A stretch of 32,168 bases of DNA from a virus, in the IMG/VR virus record IMGVR_UViG_3300044984_001453, positions 1-32,168 of that record. One strand, 5' to 3'. The translations under genes and the position numbers were made by a program. Under the pieces are notes generated by a model. It did no database searches. It had not been told where the DNA came from and saw nothing but the letters and a program-made list of their open reading frames with translations. Below, piece by piece: positions 23,259 through 29,552 of the stretch. The stretch's first letter is position 1. The number at the start of each line of letters is the position of its first letter.

Positions 23259-23864
23259 ATGCCTTATAAACTTCACATTACGATGGGTACGGCTAAGATG
23301 GAAGGGATTCCGTCTTTTAACACAAGTGCCACATTGAATCCTTTCTGCATCAAGATGAGCCAATCGGCTATCAAAGAATTGATTTGTACAAAATGCTATG
23401 CAATCAACACTGAAAAGCGTTATCCAAACTTGGTAAACGCATTAGAACGCAACGTCGATTTATATCAACGCATTTTGCTCGATACGGAGTTACCGCGATT
23501 GAATTACACCATTGCGAGATTCGATTCATTCGGAGAAGTGCATAACGCAATCCACGTTTTGAATTATTTTAATATTGCCAGAAAAAACCCCGAAACAGTT
23601 TTTGGCTTCTGGACAAAACGCAAAGACTTAATTAAAAAGGTTTTAAAGATGGTTAGCAAACCCGCTAACGTGATTTTGATTCATTCCAGCAACAAAAAGA
23701 ACAAAGTTGATAAATTGCCTGCTGGATACGACAAAGTATTCACAGCGCACAAAAAATCAGATTTAAAACCTAGTATTACAATCAATTGCAGTAAATCATG
23801 TAATGACTGCCGTTTATGCTACAGTCACAATGATGTGGTATTTATTAACGAAATAATGAAATAA
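23259..23864 (+). CDS. Cys-rich phage protein resembling Gp88 family
   Basis: A 201-residue protein (start MPYKLHITMGTAKMEGIPSF) of a type found in many phages and resembling the mycobacteriophage gene-product-88 family. Seven cysteines stand out: C30, C43 and C46 (CTKCYA), then C177, C181, C184 and C187 (CSKSCNDCRLCY). The C-x3-C-x2-C spacing at 177-184 is the same as the radical-SAM cluster motif, though its C-terminal place is unusual, so a metal or Fe-S site is likely but the chemistry is unknown. Between them are conserved-looking segments ARFDSFGEV, FNIARKNP and FGFWTKRKDL. The ribosome binding site is ACCGGAGAAC. It is the largest protein of the array. Confidence 0.75.
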   Translation: MPYKLHITMGTAKMEGIPSFNTSATLNPFCIKMSQSAIKELICTKCYAINTEKRYPNLVNALERNVDLYQRILLDTELPRLNYTIARFDSFGEVHNAIHVLNYFNIARKNPETVFGFWTKRKDLIKKVLKMVSKPANVILIHSSNKKNKVDKLPAGYDKVFTAHKKSDLKPSITINCSKSCNDCRLCYSHNDVVFINEIMK

Positions 23865-23879
23865 GATCGGAGAACTAAA

Positions 23880-24113
23880 ATGAAAGCAAATAGAACCTAT
23901 CAAAACAATTTAGCAAGTCAACGCTGGAACTCATCGTTAATCTGCTGCTCATGGTCGGTATTTTACAAGGGCGAGTATATCTGTGGCGCTCATTATGACG
24001 ACACTGAAATACTATCAGTCTGTTTTCCTTGCGGCTTGGTGATGTATAGCAAGTCAATGGATGTAATGAAAAAATATGTCAGAGCTTACAAAGTAGGGAG
24101 ATTGGAAGCATGA
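23880..24113 (+). CDS. Small Cys-containing hypothetical protein
   Basis: A 77-residue protein with ATCGGAGAAC before its ATG. It contains SSLICCSWSVFYKGEYICG and VCFPCGLVM (residues about 18-55), so CC, a single Cys and a CxxC pair could bind a metal, or the cysteines could simply reflect a cytosolic fold. The C-terminal helix is basic (MKKYVRAYKVGRLEA). The stop overlaps the next ATG (ATGA). No family recognised. Confidence 0.75.
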   Translation: MKANRTYQNNLASQRWNSSLICCSWSVFYKGEYICGAHYDDTEILSVCFPCGLVMYSKSMDVMKKYVRAYKVGRLEA

Positions 24114-24352
24114 AAATGCAACAGGCGCACTACAACATGATGAAACAGGCAATTTCAGAATTGCCGCGCGATCAAATGCTGGCATTCAAAGCAAATGATT
24201 TAGGTAAGAACAAAGAACGCTTTTTCGTATGGGGACTTTTCAAAGCCGCCAAGTTACATTTCACTGCTACTGATTACCTTTATTTGTATCTTGAAGACAG
24301 TCACATAGAAACTGCACTGAAACGCATTGCTAAAGAACTAAATTACATTTAA
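24110..24352 (+). CDS. Small helical hypothetical protein
   Basis: An 80-residue protein, probably all-helical (MKMQQAHYNMMKQAISELPRD, then TALKRIAKELNYI), with a Phe/Trp/Tyr-rich centre. Its ATG overlaps the previous stop by four bases, and GGGAGATTGGAAG before it supplies the ribosome binding site, so it is translationally coupled to the preceding gene. No known family. Confidence 0.75.
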   Translation: MKMQQAHYNMMKQAISELPRDQMLAFKANDLGKNKERFFVWGLFKAAKLHFTATDYLYLYLEDSHIETALKRIAKELNYI

Positions 24353-24365
24353 CTGGAGAATAGAT

Positions 24366-24524
24366 ATGAACGAAAAAGTATGGACGTATGAAGAGTTTGT
24401 AAACACGATGATCTTAGAAGATATTCAAGGTTGGGCGTATGAAGGTATTAGCATTCGCGAACTGTACAAAGATTATTTAGAATCCCAACAAGAAAAGCCT
24501 TACTTCCCAGAGTGGGCACAATAA
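24366..24524 (+). CDS. 52-residue acidic protein
   Basis: MNEKVWTYEEFVNTMILEDI begins a 52-residue frame rich in Glu, Trp and Tyr and ending YFPEWAQ. ACTGGAGAA lies 7 bases before its ATG, a variant of the motif shared by the array, and it starts 13 bases after the previous gene. The strong net negative charge and aromatic content resemble small phage proteins that bind host proteins. No function can be assigned. Confidence 0.7.
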   Translation: MNEKVWTYEEFVNTMILEDIQGWAYEGISIRELYKDYLESQQEKPYFPEWAQ

Positions 24525-24533
24525 GCATTTTTA

Positions 24534-24553
24534 GCGCTGTGTAACAGCAGCGC
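24534..24553 (+). other. Intergenic hairpin in small-gene array
   Basis: GCGCTG (24534-24539) and CAGCGC (24548-24553) form a 6-bp stem. The loop and flank contain GTGTAAC, also present at the start of the double-hairpin element copy 1, so this may be a reduced relative. It is followed by CATTTTAACTAAACCGGAGAG, the same leader tail as at 22646-22667. Confidence 0.5.
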
Positions 24554-24580
24554 ACATTTTAACTAAACCGGAGAGCAAAA

Positions 24581-24796
24581 ATGAGAAATTTAACTTGGAA
24601 CGACTTAAACAAAATCGGTACACAAGACAGCGGTAAACGCTGGTATCCAGTGGTAGAGTTCAGAGAGTATTTTGAAAGCTACAGAGCGCCTTCTCGCGCA
24701 TTCCCTTATAGCTATGCTAAAGCGGCAATGACTAAAAAATTTGCAAAATGGTGTGAAGAAAATAGACCCGAATTCGCACAAAAAATAGGCGCTTGA
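24581..24796 (+). CDS. Small basic hypothetical protein
   Basis: A 71-residue basic, aromatic-rich protein (MRNLTWNDLNKIGTQDSGKR, then SYAKAAMTKKFAKWCEENRPEFAQ). ACCGGAGAGC lies 7 bases before its ATG. The frame is preceded by a hairpin and followed directly by the second double-hairpin element. No family recognised. Confidence 0.75.
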   Translation: MRNLTWNDLNKIGTQDSGKRWYPVVEFREYFESYRAPSRAFPYSYAKAAMTKKFAKWCEENRPEFAQKIGA

Positions 24797-24851
24797 TAGT
24801 TCAGCGTGTAGCGCTTTAGAATTAGAGCGCTATACACTGCACTATTGCAGT
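24796..24851 (+). ncRNA. Intergenic double-hairpin element, copy 2
   Basis: It shares the 5' sequence ATAGTTCAGCGTGTA with copy 1 (22899-22953). Stem 1 is GTGTAGCGCTTTA (24806-24818) with TAGAGCGCTATAC (24823-24835), 13 pairs around GAAT. Stem 2, touching it, is ACTGCA (24836-24841) with TGCAGT (24846-24851) around the same CTAT loop. Relative to copy 1, at least three pairs in stem 1 and one in stem 2 have changed on both sides, and two G-U pairs have become Watson-Crick, so the structure rather than the sequence is conserved. The next ribosome binding site follows 22 bases later. Confidence 0.7.
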
Positions 24852-24881
24852 AATACATTTAAATTAAACCGGAGATATAAC

Positions 24882-24977
24882 ATGAATACTTTTTATGATG
24901 TAGTTGTTGGATCAATCTTAACTACAATTTTCACTGTAGTTTTTGTTGCCGAGCTGATTATCATTTGGGGAGAATAA
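24882..24977 (+). CDS. 31-residue single-span membrane peptide
   Basis: MNTFYDVVVGSILTTIFTVV and on to a stop after IIIWGE: residues 7-29 are a continuous hydrophobic span with no charged residue except one Glu near the end. ACCGGAGATATAAC before the ATG is the shared array motif, which supports real translation despite the size. A small inner-membrane peptide is the natural reading. It could be holin-like or act on a host membrane protein; neither is shown. The next gene's ribosome binding site (GGGGAGAATAAGCC) is built from its last codons. Confidence 0.7.
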   Translation: MNTFYDVVVGSILTTIFTVVFVAELIIIWGE

Positions 24978-24980
24978 GCC

Positions 24981-25223
24981 ATGCCATCATTCACATTAGA
25001 TACTGCTCACGAATTAACATCAAATTGCCGCGCTAGTTTCCCGAACCTGCGTAGCCGATTGATTTTATCAATTGGTGAATGGGGATTGGTACACGGATCT
25101 AAAACAGACTACTTTACAACAGATGGTAAAAAAATAGGCTTTAAAATTACACGCCATTATGACCGTAAACAATTGCCAATCTATAACAACAAAACACGCA
25201 TTTACATTTATACCGGAGAATAG
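24981..25223 (+). CDS. Small hypothetical protein after membrane peptide
   Basis: An 80-residue protein beginning MPSFTLDTAHELTSNCRASF, with a basic beta-rich second half (KKIGFKITRHYDRKQLPIYN, TRIYIYTGE). It starts 3 bases after the 31-aa membrane peptide and reads its ribosome binding site from that gene's end, so the pair is probably translated together. No family recognised. Confidence 0.75.
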   Translation: MPSFTLDTAHELTSNCRASFPNLRSRLILSIGEWGLVHGSKTDYFTTDGKKIGFKITRHYDRKQLPIYNNKTRIYIYTGE

Positions 25224-25225
25224 AC

Positions 25226-25381
25226 ATGATGATGAGCTACAAACAATATATTGAATCACTGCCAAGTGATTACCTGCAAATGCTGTACGATGAAGACGTG
25301 CATTTGTTCCAAGCATACAGAGAGTACGTTATCGCGTACAAGTCACTGGAAGCAGAGTACGGGGAGATTAAGTCATGTTGA
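25226..25381 (+). CDS. 51-residue acidic hypothetical protein
   Basis: The frame opens with three Met codons (MMMSYKQYIESLPSDYLQML) and ends GEIKSC. ACCGGAGAA precedes the first ATG by 7 bases. Tyr and Glu rich, probably helical. It overlaps the start of the next gene by 7 bases, and the ribosome binding site for that gene (GGGGAG) is within its last codons, so the two are coupled. Confidence 0.7.
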   Translation: MMMSYKQYIESLPSDYLQMLYDEDVHLFQAYREYVIAYKSLEAEYGEIKSC

Positions 25382-25785
25382 TACCGAAAAAAGCTATGAA
25401 GGTCAAAGTCCCCAAGGCGCTCAAAGTAAACAGGGGAAGACCTAAAGTAGATCCGAAGAAAAAGTGCAGACATTACCAACTATCGCTCGCTGGTGATTTG
25501 ATAGACTTTATCGAAGGCGCTGGACTTAGATCAAAAAGCAAATTCATTAGTATGGCAATCAGAACCGCCATCGAGTTTAAAAAGTATCGGTCACTGCCGT
25601 ATGACAGATGTTTAGATTGTGGGTGTGATATGACAGCGCCACTTGACCCCATGGACGGAGCAAAAACATACGTCGATGAAGATGGAAGAGTCTTAGATGT
25701 TTTTGTTCAATGTGAGGGTTGCGGTGGACGTGCTGGTCACAGGCAATATGATCCGAGAAAACATGGAATAGAACCCGAAGCATAA
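25375..25785 (+). CDS. Ribbon-helix-helix plus zinc-ribbon DNA-binding protein
   Basis: A 136-residue protein. Residues 1-33 are very basic (MLIPKKAMKVKVPKALKVNR, GRPKVDPKKKC). Residues 34-71 (YQLSLAGDLIDFIEGAG, then SKSKFISMAIRTAIEF) have the strand-helix-helix pattern of ribbon-helix-helix regulators. Residues 79-116 hold two Cys pairs, CLDC at 79-82 and CEGC at 113-116, a likely zinc ribbon. GGGGAG before the ATG at 25375 supports the long start; a second Met at residue 8 is possible. As the last gene before the terminator and the 11-mer repeats, it is a natural candidate to bind nearby DNA, but the target is unknown. Confidence 0.75.
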   Translation: MLIPKKAMKVKVPKALKVNRGRPKVDPKKKCRHYQLSLAGDLIDFIEGAGLRSKSKFISMAIRTAIEFKKYRSLPYDRCLDCGCDMTAPLDPMDGAKTYVDEDGRVLDVFVQCEGCGGRAGHRQYDPRKHGIEPEA

Positions 25786-25792
25786 AAATAGA

Positions 25793-25816
25793 GCCGGTTT
25801 AATCACCGGCTTTTTT
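25793..25816 (+). terminator. Intrinsic terminator of the small-gene array
   Basis: GCCGGT (25793-25798) and ACCGGC (25805-25810) pair around a 6-base loop and are followed by six T. It ends the rightward array 8 bases after its last stop codon. The tail TTTTTTGTATCTGC resembles that of the terminator at 22367-22402 (TTTTTTGTGTCTGC). Confidence 0.85.
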
Positions 25817-25837
25817 GTATCTGCCACAAAATCAAAT

Positions 25838-26132
25838 TGAGACATGGGACAAATGAGACAGGTACTTTCCTATTTATATATATTTTATAAATAACACTAT
25901 AAAACCACTCTATTTTCAACTACAAAACTGTTTTCCCAATATCATATAATTTATATTATTACCTGTCTCACCTGTCTCAAAATAAGTACAGACCAAGTAA
26001 TTCAAGGGCTAGAGGGTGAGACAGGTACTTTTTATTTACCTGTCTCTGAGACATAGTTACCTGTCTCACTTTTATTTTTTCAGTTTTAAAAATGAGACAG
26101 GTAAAATTTTAAACTTTTTAAAAATGAGACAA
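25838..26132. repeat. Bidirectional TGAGACAGGTA repeats, candidate replication origin
   Basis: About ten full or partial copies of TGAGACAGGTA lie between the convergent genes. Plus orientation: 25838-25844 (partial), 25854-25864, 26017-26027, 26047-26053 (partial), 26093-26103 and 26125-26132 (partial). Minus orientation: 25960-25970, 25970-25979, 26037-26046 and 26058-26068. Neighbouring opposite copies can form strong hairpins, for example 26018-26027 with 26037-26046 (10 pairs) and 26057-26068 with 26093-26104 (12 pairs). Between 25865 and 25959 the DNA is extremely AT-rich. Iterons plus an AT-rich unwinding stretch next to a primase-helicase gene is the classic layout of a replication origin; a multi-operator regulatory site or a 3' mRNA structure is an alternative. 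Confidence 0.65.
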
Positions 26133-26134
26133 CT

Positions 26135-28612
26135 CTAAACCTGTTTATAGTATTTTTTCACCTCATGCCACACGTTATTTTCATTCGCGGAACTCTTGCG
26201 CCAAAGCGTATGTTTTTTTCTCGCTCCATCAGGTGTCGGGACGTTAAGCCTTATTTGCATTTTCTCATAACCCAATTGAAGCAAAATTCGATTAAGAACA
26301 GCCGTTTTAGGTAACTTAGGAATAGACGGCTCAAACTCCTCAAAATTAAGTTTAGTTAGCAATGTAACGTCCAAGATGGTTTCATTAATTACGTCACAGT
26401 GGTAGTGTGCAATCAAGTCCTTTACTTCTTCCGAGTCATGCGACACAGAGTATCCTATCATCTTCTCACGGGATAAAGTTTTAGGCGCTCGTCCTTTTGG
26501 CGCAAAGTCCGCACTAATTTCCCGTTTCATAAAATAATGGCAAATAGCATCCATTCGACGATCGGTTTCATTAAACAATTTAACAAAGTACGCATTGGTT
26601 TCGTTCTCACCTCCGAGTAGCTCAAACAGATGTTCTTCCGACTGACAGCGACTATATAGAACGCAATAGCGACGATCCCCGCTAGTAATCGGCAGAGCGT
26701 CTTGGTAATTGGTCAATAAAAAATACGATGTGAAGTTAGGCACGGTACGCGAATCACAAAACTTCTCCTCAACTTGAATAGTGTCATTAGTAATGTAGGG
26801 TTTCATCCTGTCGATAATTGACCACCGGTTATCACCCGATATGCGAATCTCCTCAACAATATTCAGCACCGACCCATACGCCCACCCCGAAAATGTCCCT
26901 TTCGTGAACTGATTAGGATCAAGTTGCGTTGCGTTCGAGCCAAGTATCCCCTGTAAAATGCGAGTGAAGTATGTTTTACCGCCACCTTGCGTACCCTGTA
27001 ATAAAATTGCCCAGTTAATCCTGTCCCCAATCTTTTGCACAATATGTGACATCCAGTCCAGCAATATTGTCCGTTCCTTCGGCTCAACGAGCGTGAACTC
27101 TAAATGCTTGAGCATCATATCAATGACCTTCTGACCATCTTCATCAAGCACTTCACACGGTTCAACACCGCGTTTTTTATAGGAGTTTACATACCACAGA
27201 TCCTCGTACTTAAACATGGACTCGGCAAGCGGAAAATACATTTTATCGATAGCTGTACGCATCTCCCAATCGGTTAACGCCATAGACGAGGCACTACGCT
27301 CCGCAGCGATACACTCATCCATGCGATCAAACTTAGCGTTAAAAGCCTCACGCTTGATACTATAGTTAAACTTCAAATCGTGGTATTCACACGACTTCTC
27401 AATAAATACCCAGTCACGAACCCAGTCTGGCGATTCAATGACCGACACACCCTTCTTAGCCGGACAGAGTTCACGAAAGATGGCGGCTTTAGTCATCCCT
27501 TCGCCTTTACCCCATCCATCAAAGATATCCTGTGCGATCTGCTGGCGTTTAGTGAGCGCAACAACGTGGGCAGGTATCTTGCTAAGTTTACGACGCAGTT
27601 TGTCGTACGCCTCCTCGCAATTGATTTCACGCCCAACGCCATCCGCTACGTTCTCCATCATCTTTTTGGCTTCATCACGGATCACAACGCCAACACTAAT
27701 ACCGCGATCCTTCACCATTTTAATCACACTCGCAAACGTCAACGGACGCGCTCGCTTGTCGCTAGTAAAAGACCTCCACTTGCTCTCACTTAGCCGTGCG
27801 TCGAACTTATCAGAGTTAGCTGACCACTCGAACCACCGCACCTTCCCGTAGTCATTACCTTTATATTGATGATGGAGCGCCTGTCCCACCGTGATCCAAT
27901 CGCTGTATTCGCTCGCCTTATCAACAATGGCATCAAGGTAAGAATCCACTTCCTCATCGCTCAAGTCTAACGGCTCATGTGCGATAGCTACCTCGAGGAA
28001 GTTATCATCATCAACGCTGTCATCAACATCAAACTCCGACACAGGATTTACCGGTAAACTTACCGGTAAACTTAGCGGTAAATCCACATCAACTTCATTA
28101 CCAGAAAGCACCAGCGTGAAACTCTCATCCCGAAGTTCAGCACTCACACTTGGCATATACATGAACTGAGCAGGCTTAAAAGCACTCTCATCAATCTTCA
28201 AGTCGGTAAGTGTGGCGAACCAGCGCATCACAGCAACGTATTCGTCACCGGTAATCTCTCTGCTAAGTGGTAGCACAACGCGAAAGCGATATGCACCAGC
28301 ACTACTGCGCCAAGTGCTGTAAGCAACAAGCGCAAAGCCAAGCATCTCAAGCTCGAAAACAATCTCGTCATAATCCATCTCGCAATCATCAATATCAATA
28401 GTAAGCAGTGATCTGCATTCTAAATTCTCTGTGTTGCGATAACCTTCTTTAAACGACCCACCGCAAAACCAGCCACACTGGTCTTTGCTTTGCGCTAACT
28501 TGTGCTTACCCAGTACGCGACACACCGCGTCCCAAGTCACCGTCTTGTTTTCGCATACCGCGCTATTCTTTTCACCGCGACTAATGCGGTAGGTTTTATT
28601 AGACTCCACCAT
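26135..28612 (-). CDS. Primase-helicase (AEP-like primase, PriCT_2, SF3-type helicase)
   Basis: An 825-residue replication protein. Residues about 60-160 look like an archaeo-eukaryotic-type primase core: LLTIDIDDCE with acidic residues at 73 and 75, then STWRSSAGAYRFRVVLPLSR and a C-terminal FMYMPS. Residues 220-303 match the PriCT_2 domain (WITVGQALHHQYKGNDYG, FEWSANSDKF). The C-terminal helicase has Walker A GTQGGGKT (540-547), Walker B LNIVEE (583-588), sensor YFLLTN (Asn 635) and an Arg pair in GDRRY (645-649), as in DUF5906/VapE-type SF3 helicases. It would unwind DNA and prime synthesis at the phage origin. It follows the Cro-like gene by 12 bases and shares its promoter; its 3' end abuts the iteron region. 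Some bases look more GC-rich than in neighbouring genes. Confidence 0.85.
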   Translation of the reverse strand: MVESNKTYRISRGEKNSAVCENKTVTWDAVCRVLGKHKLAQSKDQCGWFCGGSFKEGYRNTENLECRSLLTIDIDDCEMDYDEIVFELEMLGFALVAYSTWRSSAGAYRFRVVLPLSREITGDEYVAVMRWFATLTDLKIDESAFKPAQFMYMPSVSAELRDESFTLVLSGNEVDVDLPLSLPVSLPVNPVSEFDVDDSVDDDNFLEVAIAHEPLDLSDEEVDSYLDAIVDKASEYSDWITVGQALHHQYKGNDYGKVRWFEWSANSDKFDARLSESKWRSFTSDKRARPLTFASVIKMVKDRGISVGVVIRDEAKKMMENVADGVGREINCEEAYDKLRRKLSKIPAHVVALTKRQQIAQDIFDGWGKGEGMTKAAIFRELCPAKKGVSVIESPDWVRDWVFIEKSCEYHDLKFNYSIKREAFNAKFDRMDECIAAERSASSMALTDWEMRTAIDKMYFPLAESMFKYEDLWYVNSYKKRGVEPCEVLDEDGQKVIDMMLKHLEFTLVEPKERTILLDWMSHIVQKIGDRINWAILLQGTQGGGKTYFTRILQGILGSNATQLDPNQFTKGTFSGWAYGSVLNIVEEIRISGDNRWSIIDRMKPYITNDTIQVEEKFCDSRTVPNFTSYFLLTNYQDALPITSGDRRYCVLYSRCQSEEHLFELLGGENETNAYFVKLFNETDRRMDAICHYFMKREISADFAPKGRAPKTLSREKMIGYSVSHDSEEVKDLIAHYHCDVINETILDVTLLTKLNFEEFEPSIPKLPKTAVLNRILLQLGYEKMQIRLNVPTPDGARKKHTLWRKSSANENNVWHEVKKYYKQV
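28047..28082 (-). repeat. Three tandem 12-base repeats inside primase gene
   Basis: Units at 28047-28058, 28059-28070 and 28071-28082 read TTTACCGGTAAA, CTTACCGGTAAA and CTTAGCGGTAAA. The first is a perfect palindrome. They encode a Leu-Pro-Leu-Ser-Leu-Pro-Val-like linker (residues about 178-189) between the primase core and the PriCT_2 domain, so length change here would be tolerated. Confidence 0.75.
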
Positions 28613-28624
28613 GTAAACCTCGAA

Positions 28625-28843
28625 TTATCTTTTAATTATGGGTAAATCCACTGCTTTAATAGCACCCTCTGTCAATTGCTCAACCTGTATCGCTCTGTTT
28701 GCCGGTATTTTCCCCTCTGATACCCAGTACGACACTGCCGCTTTAGTTACGCCCAGCTTCTTTGCTAACACGACCTGCTCACCACCGAACCACGCCACCA
28801 CATCATCAACGGACACACCGTCATGCTTTTCTTCATTTTCCAT
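28625..28843 (-). CDS. Cro-like helix-turn-helix repressor (P22 Cro/YdaS type)
   Basis: A 72-residue protein from the ATG at 28841-28843 (MENEEKHDGVSVDD). The helix-turn-helix is VVLAKKLGVTKAAVSYWVSEGKIP, followed by ANRAIQVEQLTEGAI, the exact order seen in P22-Cro and YdaS-like regulators. GAGAG lies 9 bases before this start. Another ATG six bases upstream (28849) has no spacing to a ribosome binding site, and a longer frame reaching 28906 would run into the divergent gene's leader. The gene is upstream of and close to the primase-helicase gene and divergent from the 214-aa gene; it should bind the operators between them. Confidence 0.85.
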   Translation of the reverse strand: MENEEKHDGVSVDDVVAWFGGEQVVLAKKLGVTKAAVSYWVSEGKIPANRAIQVEQLTEGAIKAVDLPIIKR

Positions 28844-28854
28844 TTGCATCTCTC

Positions 28855-28892
28855 TGAGAGTTAAGTTAAGATTGACTCTCATTTTACAACAA
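28855..28892. promoter_or_regulatory. Divergent promoter-operator between Cro-like and 214-aa genes
   Basis: Leftward: TTGTTG (28887-28892 on the minus strand) and TTAACT (28864-28869) with 17 bases between. Rightward: TTAAGT (28861-28866) and TTACAA (28884-28889), also with 17 bases. An inverted repeat TGAGAGT (28855-28861) / ACTCTCA (28875-28881) covers both. Minus-strand TCAATCTTAACTTAACTC (28858-28875) matches 17 of 18 bases at 30704-30721, in the same place relative to a second promoter. The Cro-like protein is the obvious candidate ligand. Confidence 0.6.
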
Positions 28893-28907
28893 CAGAGGAA
28901 AAACACA

Positions 28908-29552
28908 ATGAATGATTTAACTAAACTCTCAAATGAACAACTTGGTGACTTTATCCAAATCAGTTTAATTCATGGCACAAACACGCAATTCAGCTATGAA
29001 CTATTACATGAAGTGGCATCACGCCTAAAGCACACGGATGAAATCATCAAAGCAGGTATCAGCAATGGTATTCACGACACGCTGACAAAACAAAGCACGG
29101 CATTCAAATTTAGACTTGAGGACGTTGTGCGGACGCTTGATGACGCGCTTGCACCGGCAAGTATTGAAGATAACAACGAAACTGTTGAAATGCTCACCAT
29201 TGATATAACTACTTACGAAGCAATGGACAAAGCAGTAAAAGAAGCGTTTGAAGAAGAAACAGTGGAAGAAGTCCCAGTCAAAAAAGCGCCTAAGAAGAAA
29301 GAAAAAGAAATAGGTACACCTATTCTCGAAATACCTACACCTATTACACAACCTGTTGAAATAGTTGAAGAAACGCCATCAATCACAGCAGAAGCGCTCA
29401 AAACCAAAGCACTGGAGATGCGTCAAAAGAACACGATATCACGAGATGCTATTACAGCTAAATTAGCGGAATATGGCGCAACGACTATTTTAAAACTTGA
29501 TCCCACCATCTATAACGAATTCAACGCATTTTTGGAAAGCCACAATGTCTAA
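28908..29552 (+). CDS. Acidic helical protein of replication module
   Basis: A 214-residue protein starting MNDLTKLSNEQLGDFIQISL at the ATG at 28908, with GAGG 9 bases before it. A longer frame from 28638 would cross the Cro-like gene and has no supporting signal. The N-terminal half is helical; the centre is a Glu/Lys/Pro-rich linker (FEEETVEEVPVKKAPKKKEK); the last 45 residues (TISRDAITAKLAEYGATTIL) resemble the short helical C-terminal module found in many phage recombination or DNA-binding accessory proteins. It overlaps the DUF2800 start by 8 bases, so a role with that nuclease is likely. Exact function unknown. Confidence 0.75.
   Translation: MNDLTKLSNEQLGDFIQISLIHGTNTQFSYELLHEVASRLKHTDEIIKAGISNGIHDTLTKQSTAFKFRLEDVVRTLDDALAPASIEDNNETVEMLTIDITTYEAMDKAVKEAFEEETVEEVPVKKAPKKKEKEIGTPILEIPTPITQPVEIVEETPSITAEALKTKALEMRQKNTISRDAITAKLAEYGATTILKLDPTIYNEFNAFLESHNV

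Noticed and set aside
22899-24851. Integron attC sites or gene cassettes
   Set aside because: The hairpins lack the conserved GTTRRRY-type core sites, and no integrase gene is visible.
26017-26103. Iteron hairpins as terminators for the convergent genes
   Set aside because: Stems are strong but no suitable T run follows on either strand; the array already has its own terminator at 25793-25816.
25838-26132. CRISPR-like array
   Set aside because: Repeats are only 7-11 bases, alternate in orientation and have irregular spacing; no cas gene is present.
27380-27851. Two 137-codon plus-strand frames within the primase-helicase gene
   Set aside because: Antisense shadows of motif-bearing coding sequence; no start signals.
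28638-28907. N-terminal extension of the 214-aa gene through the Cro-like gene
   Set aside because: It would cross the divergent promoter and be antisense to a clear helix-turn-helix gene; the ATG at 28908 has a good ribosome binding site.
29497-29544. 16-codon extension of the DUF2800 gene
   Set aside because: No ribosome binding site before 29497; the family usually starts close to the SASGS segment, and GGAAAG precedes the ATG at 29545.
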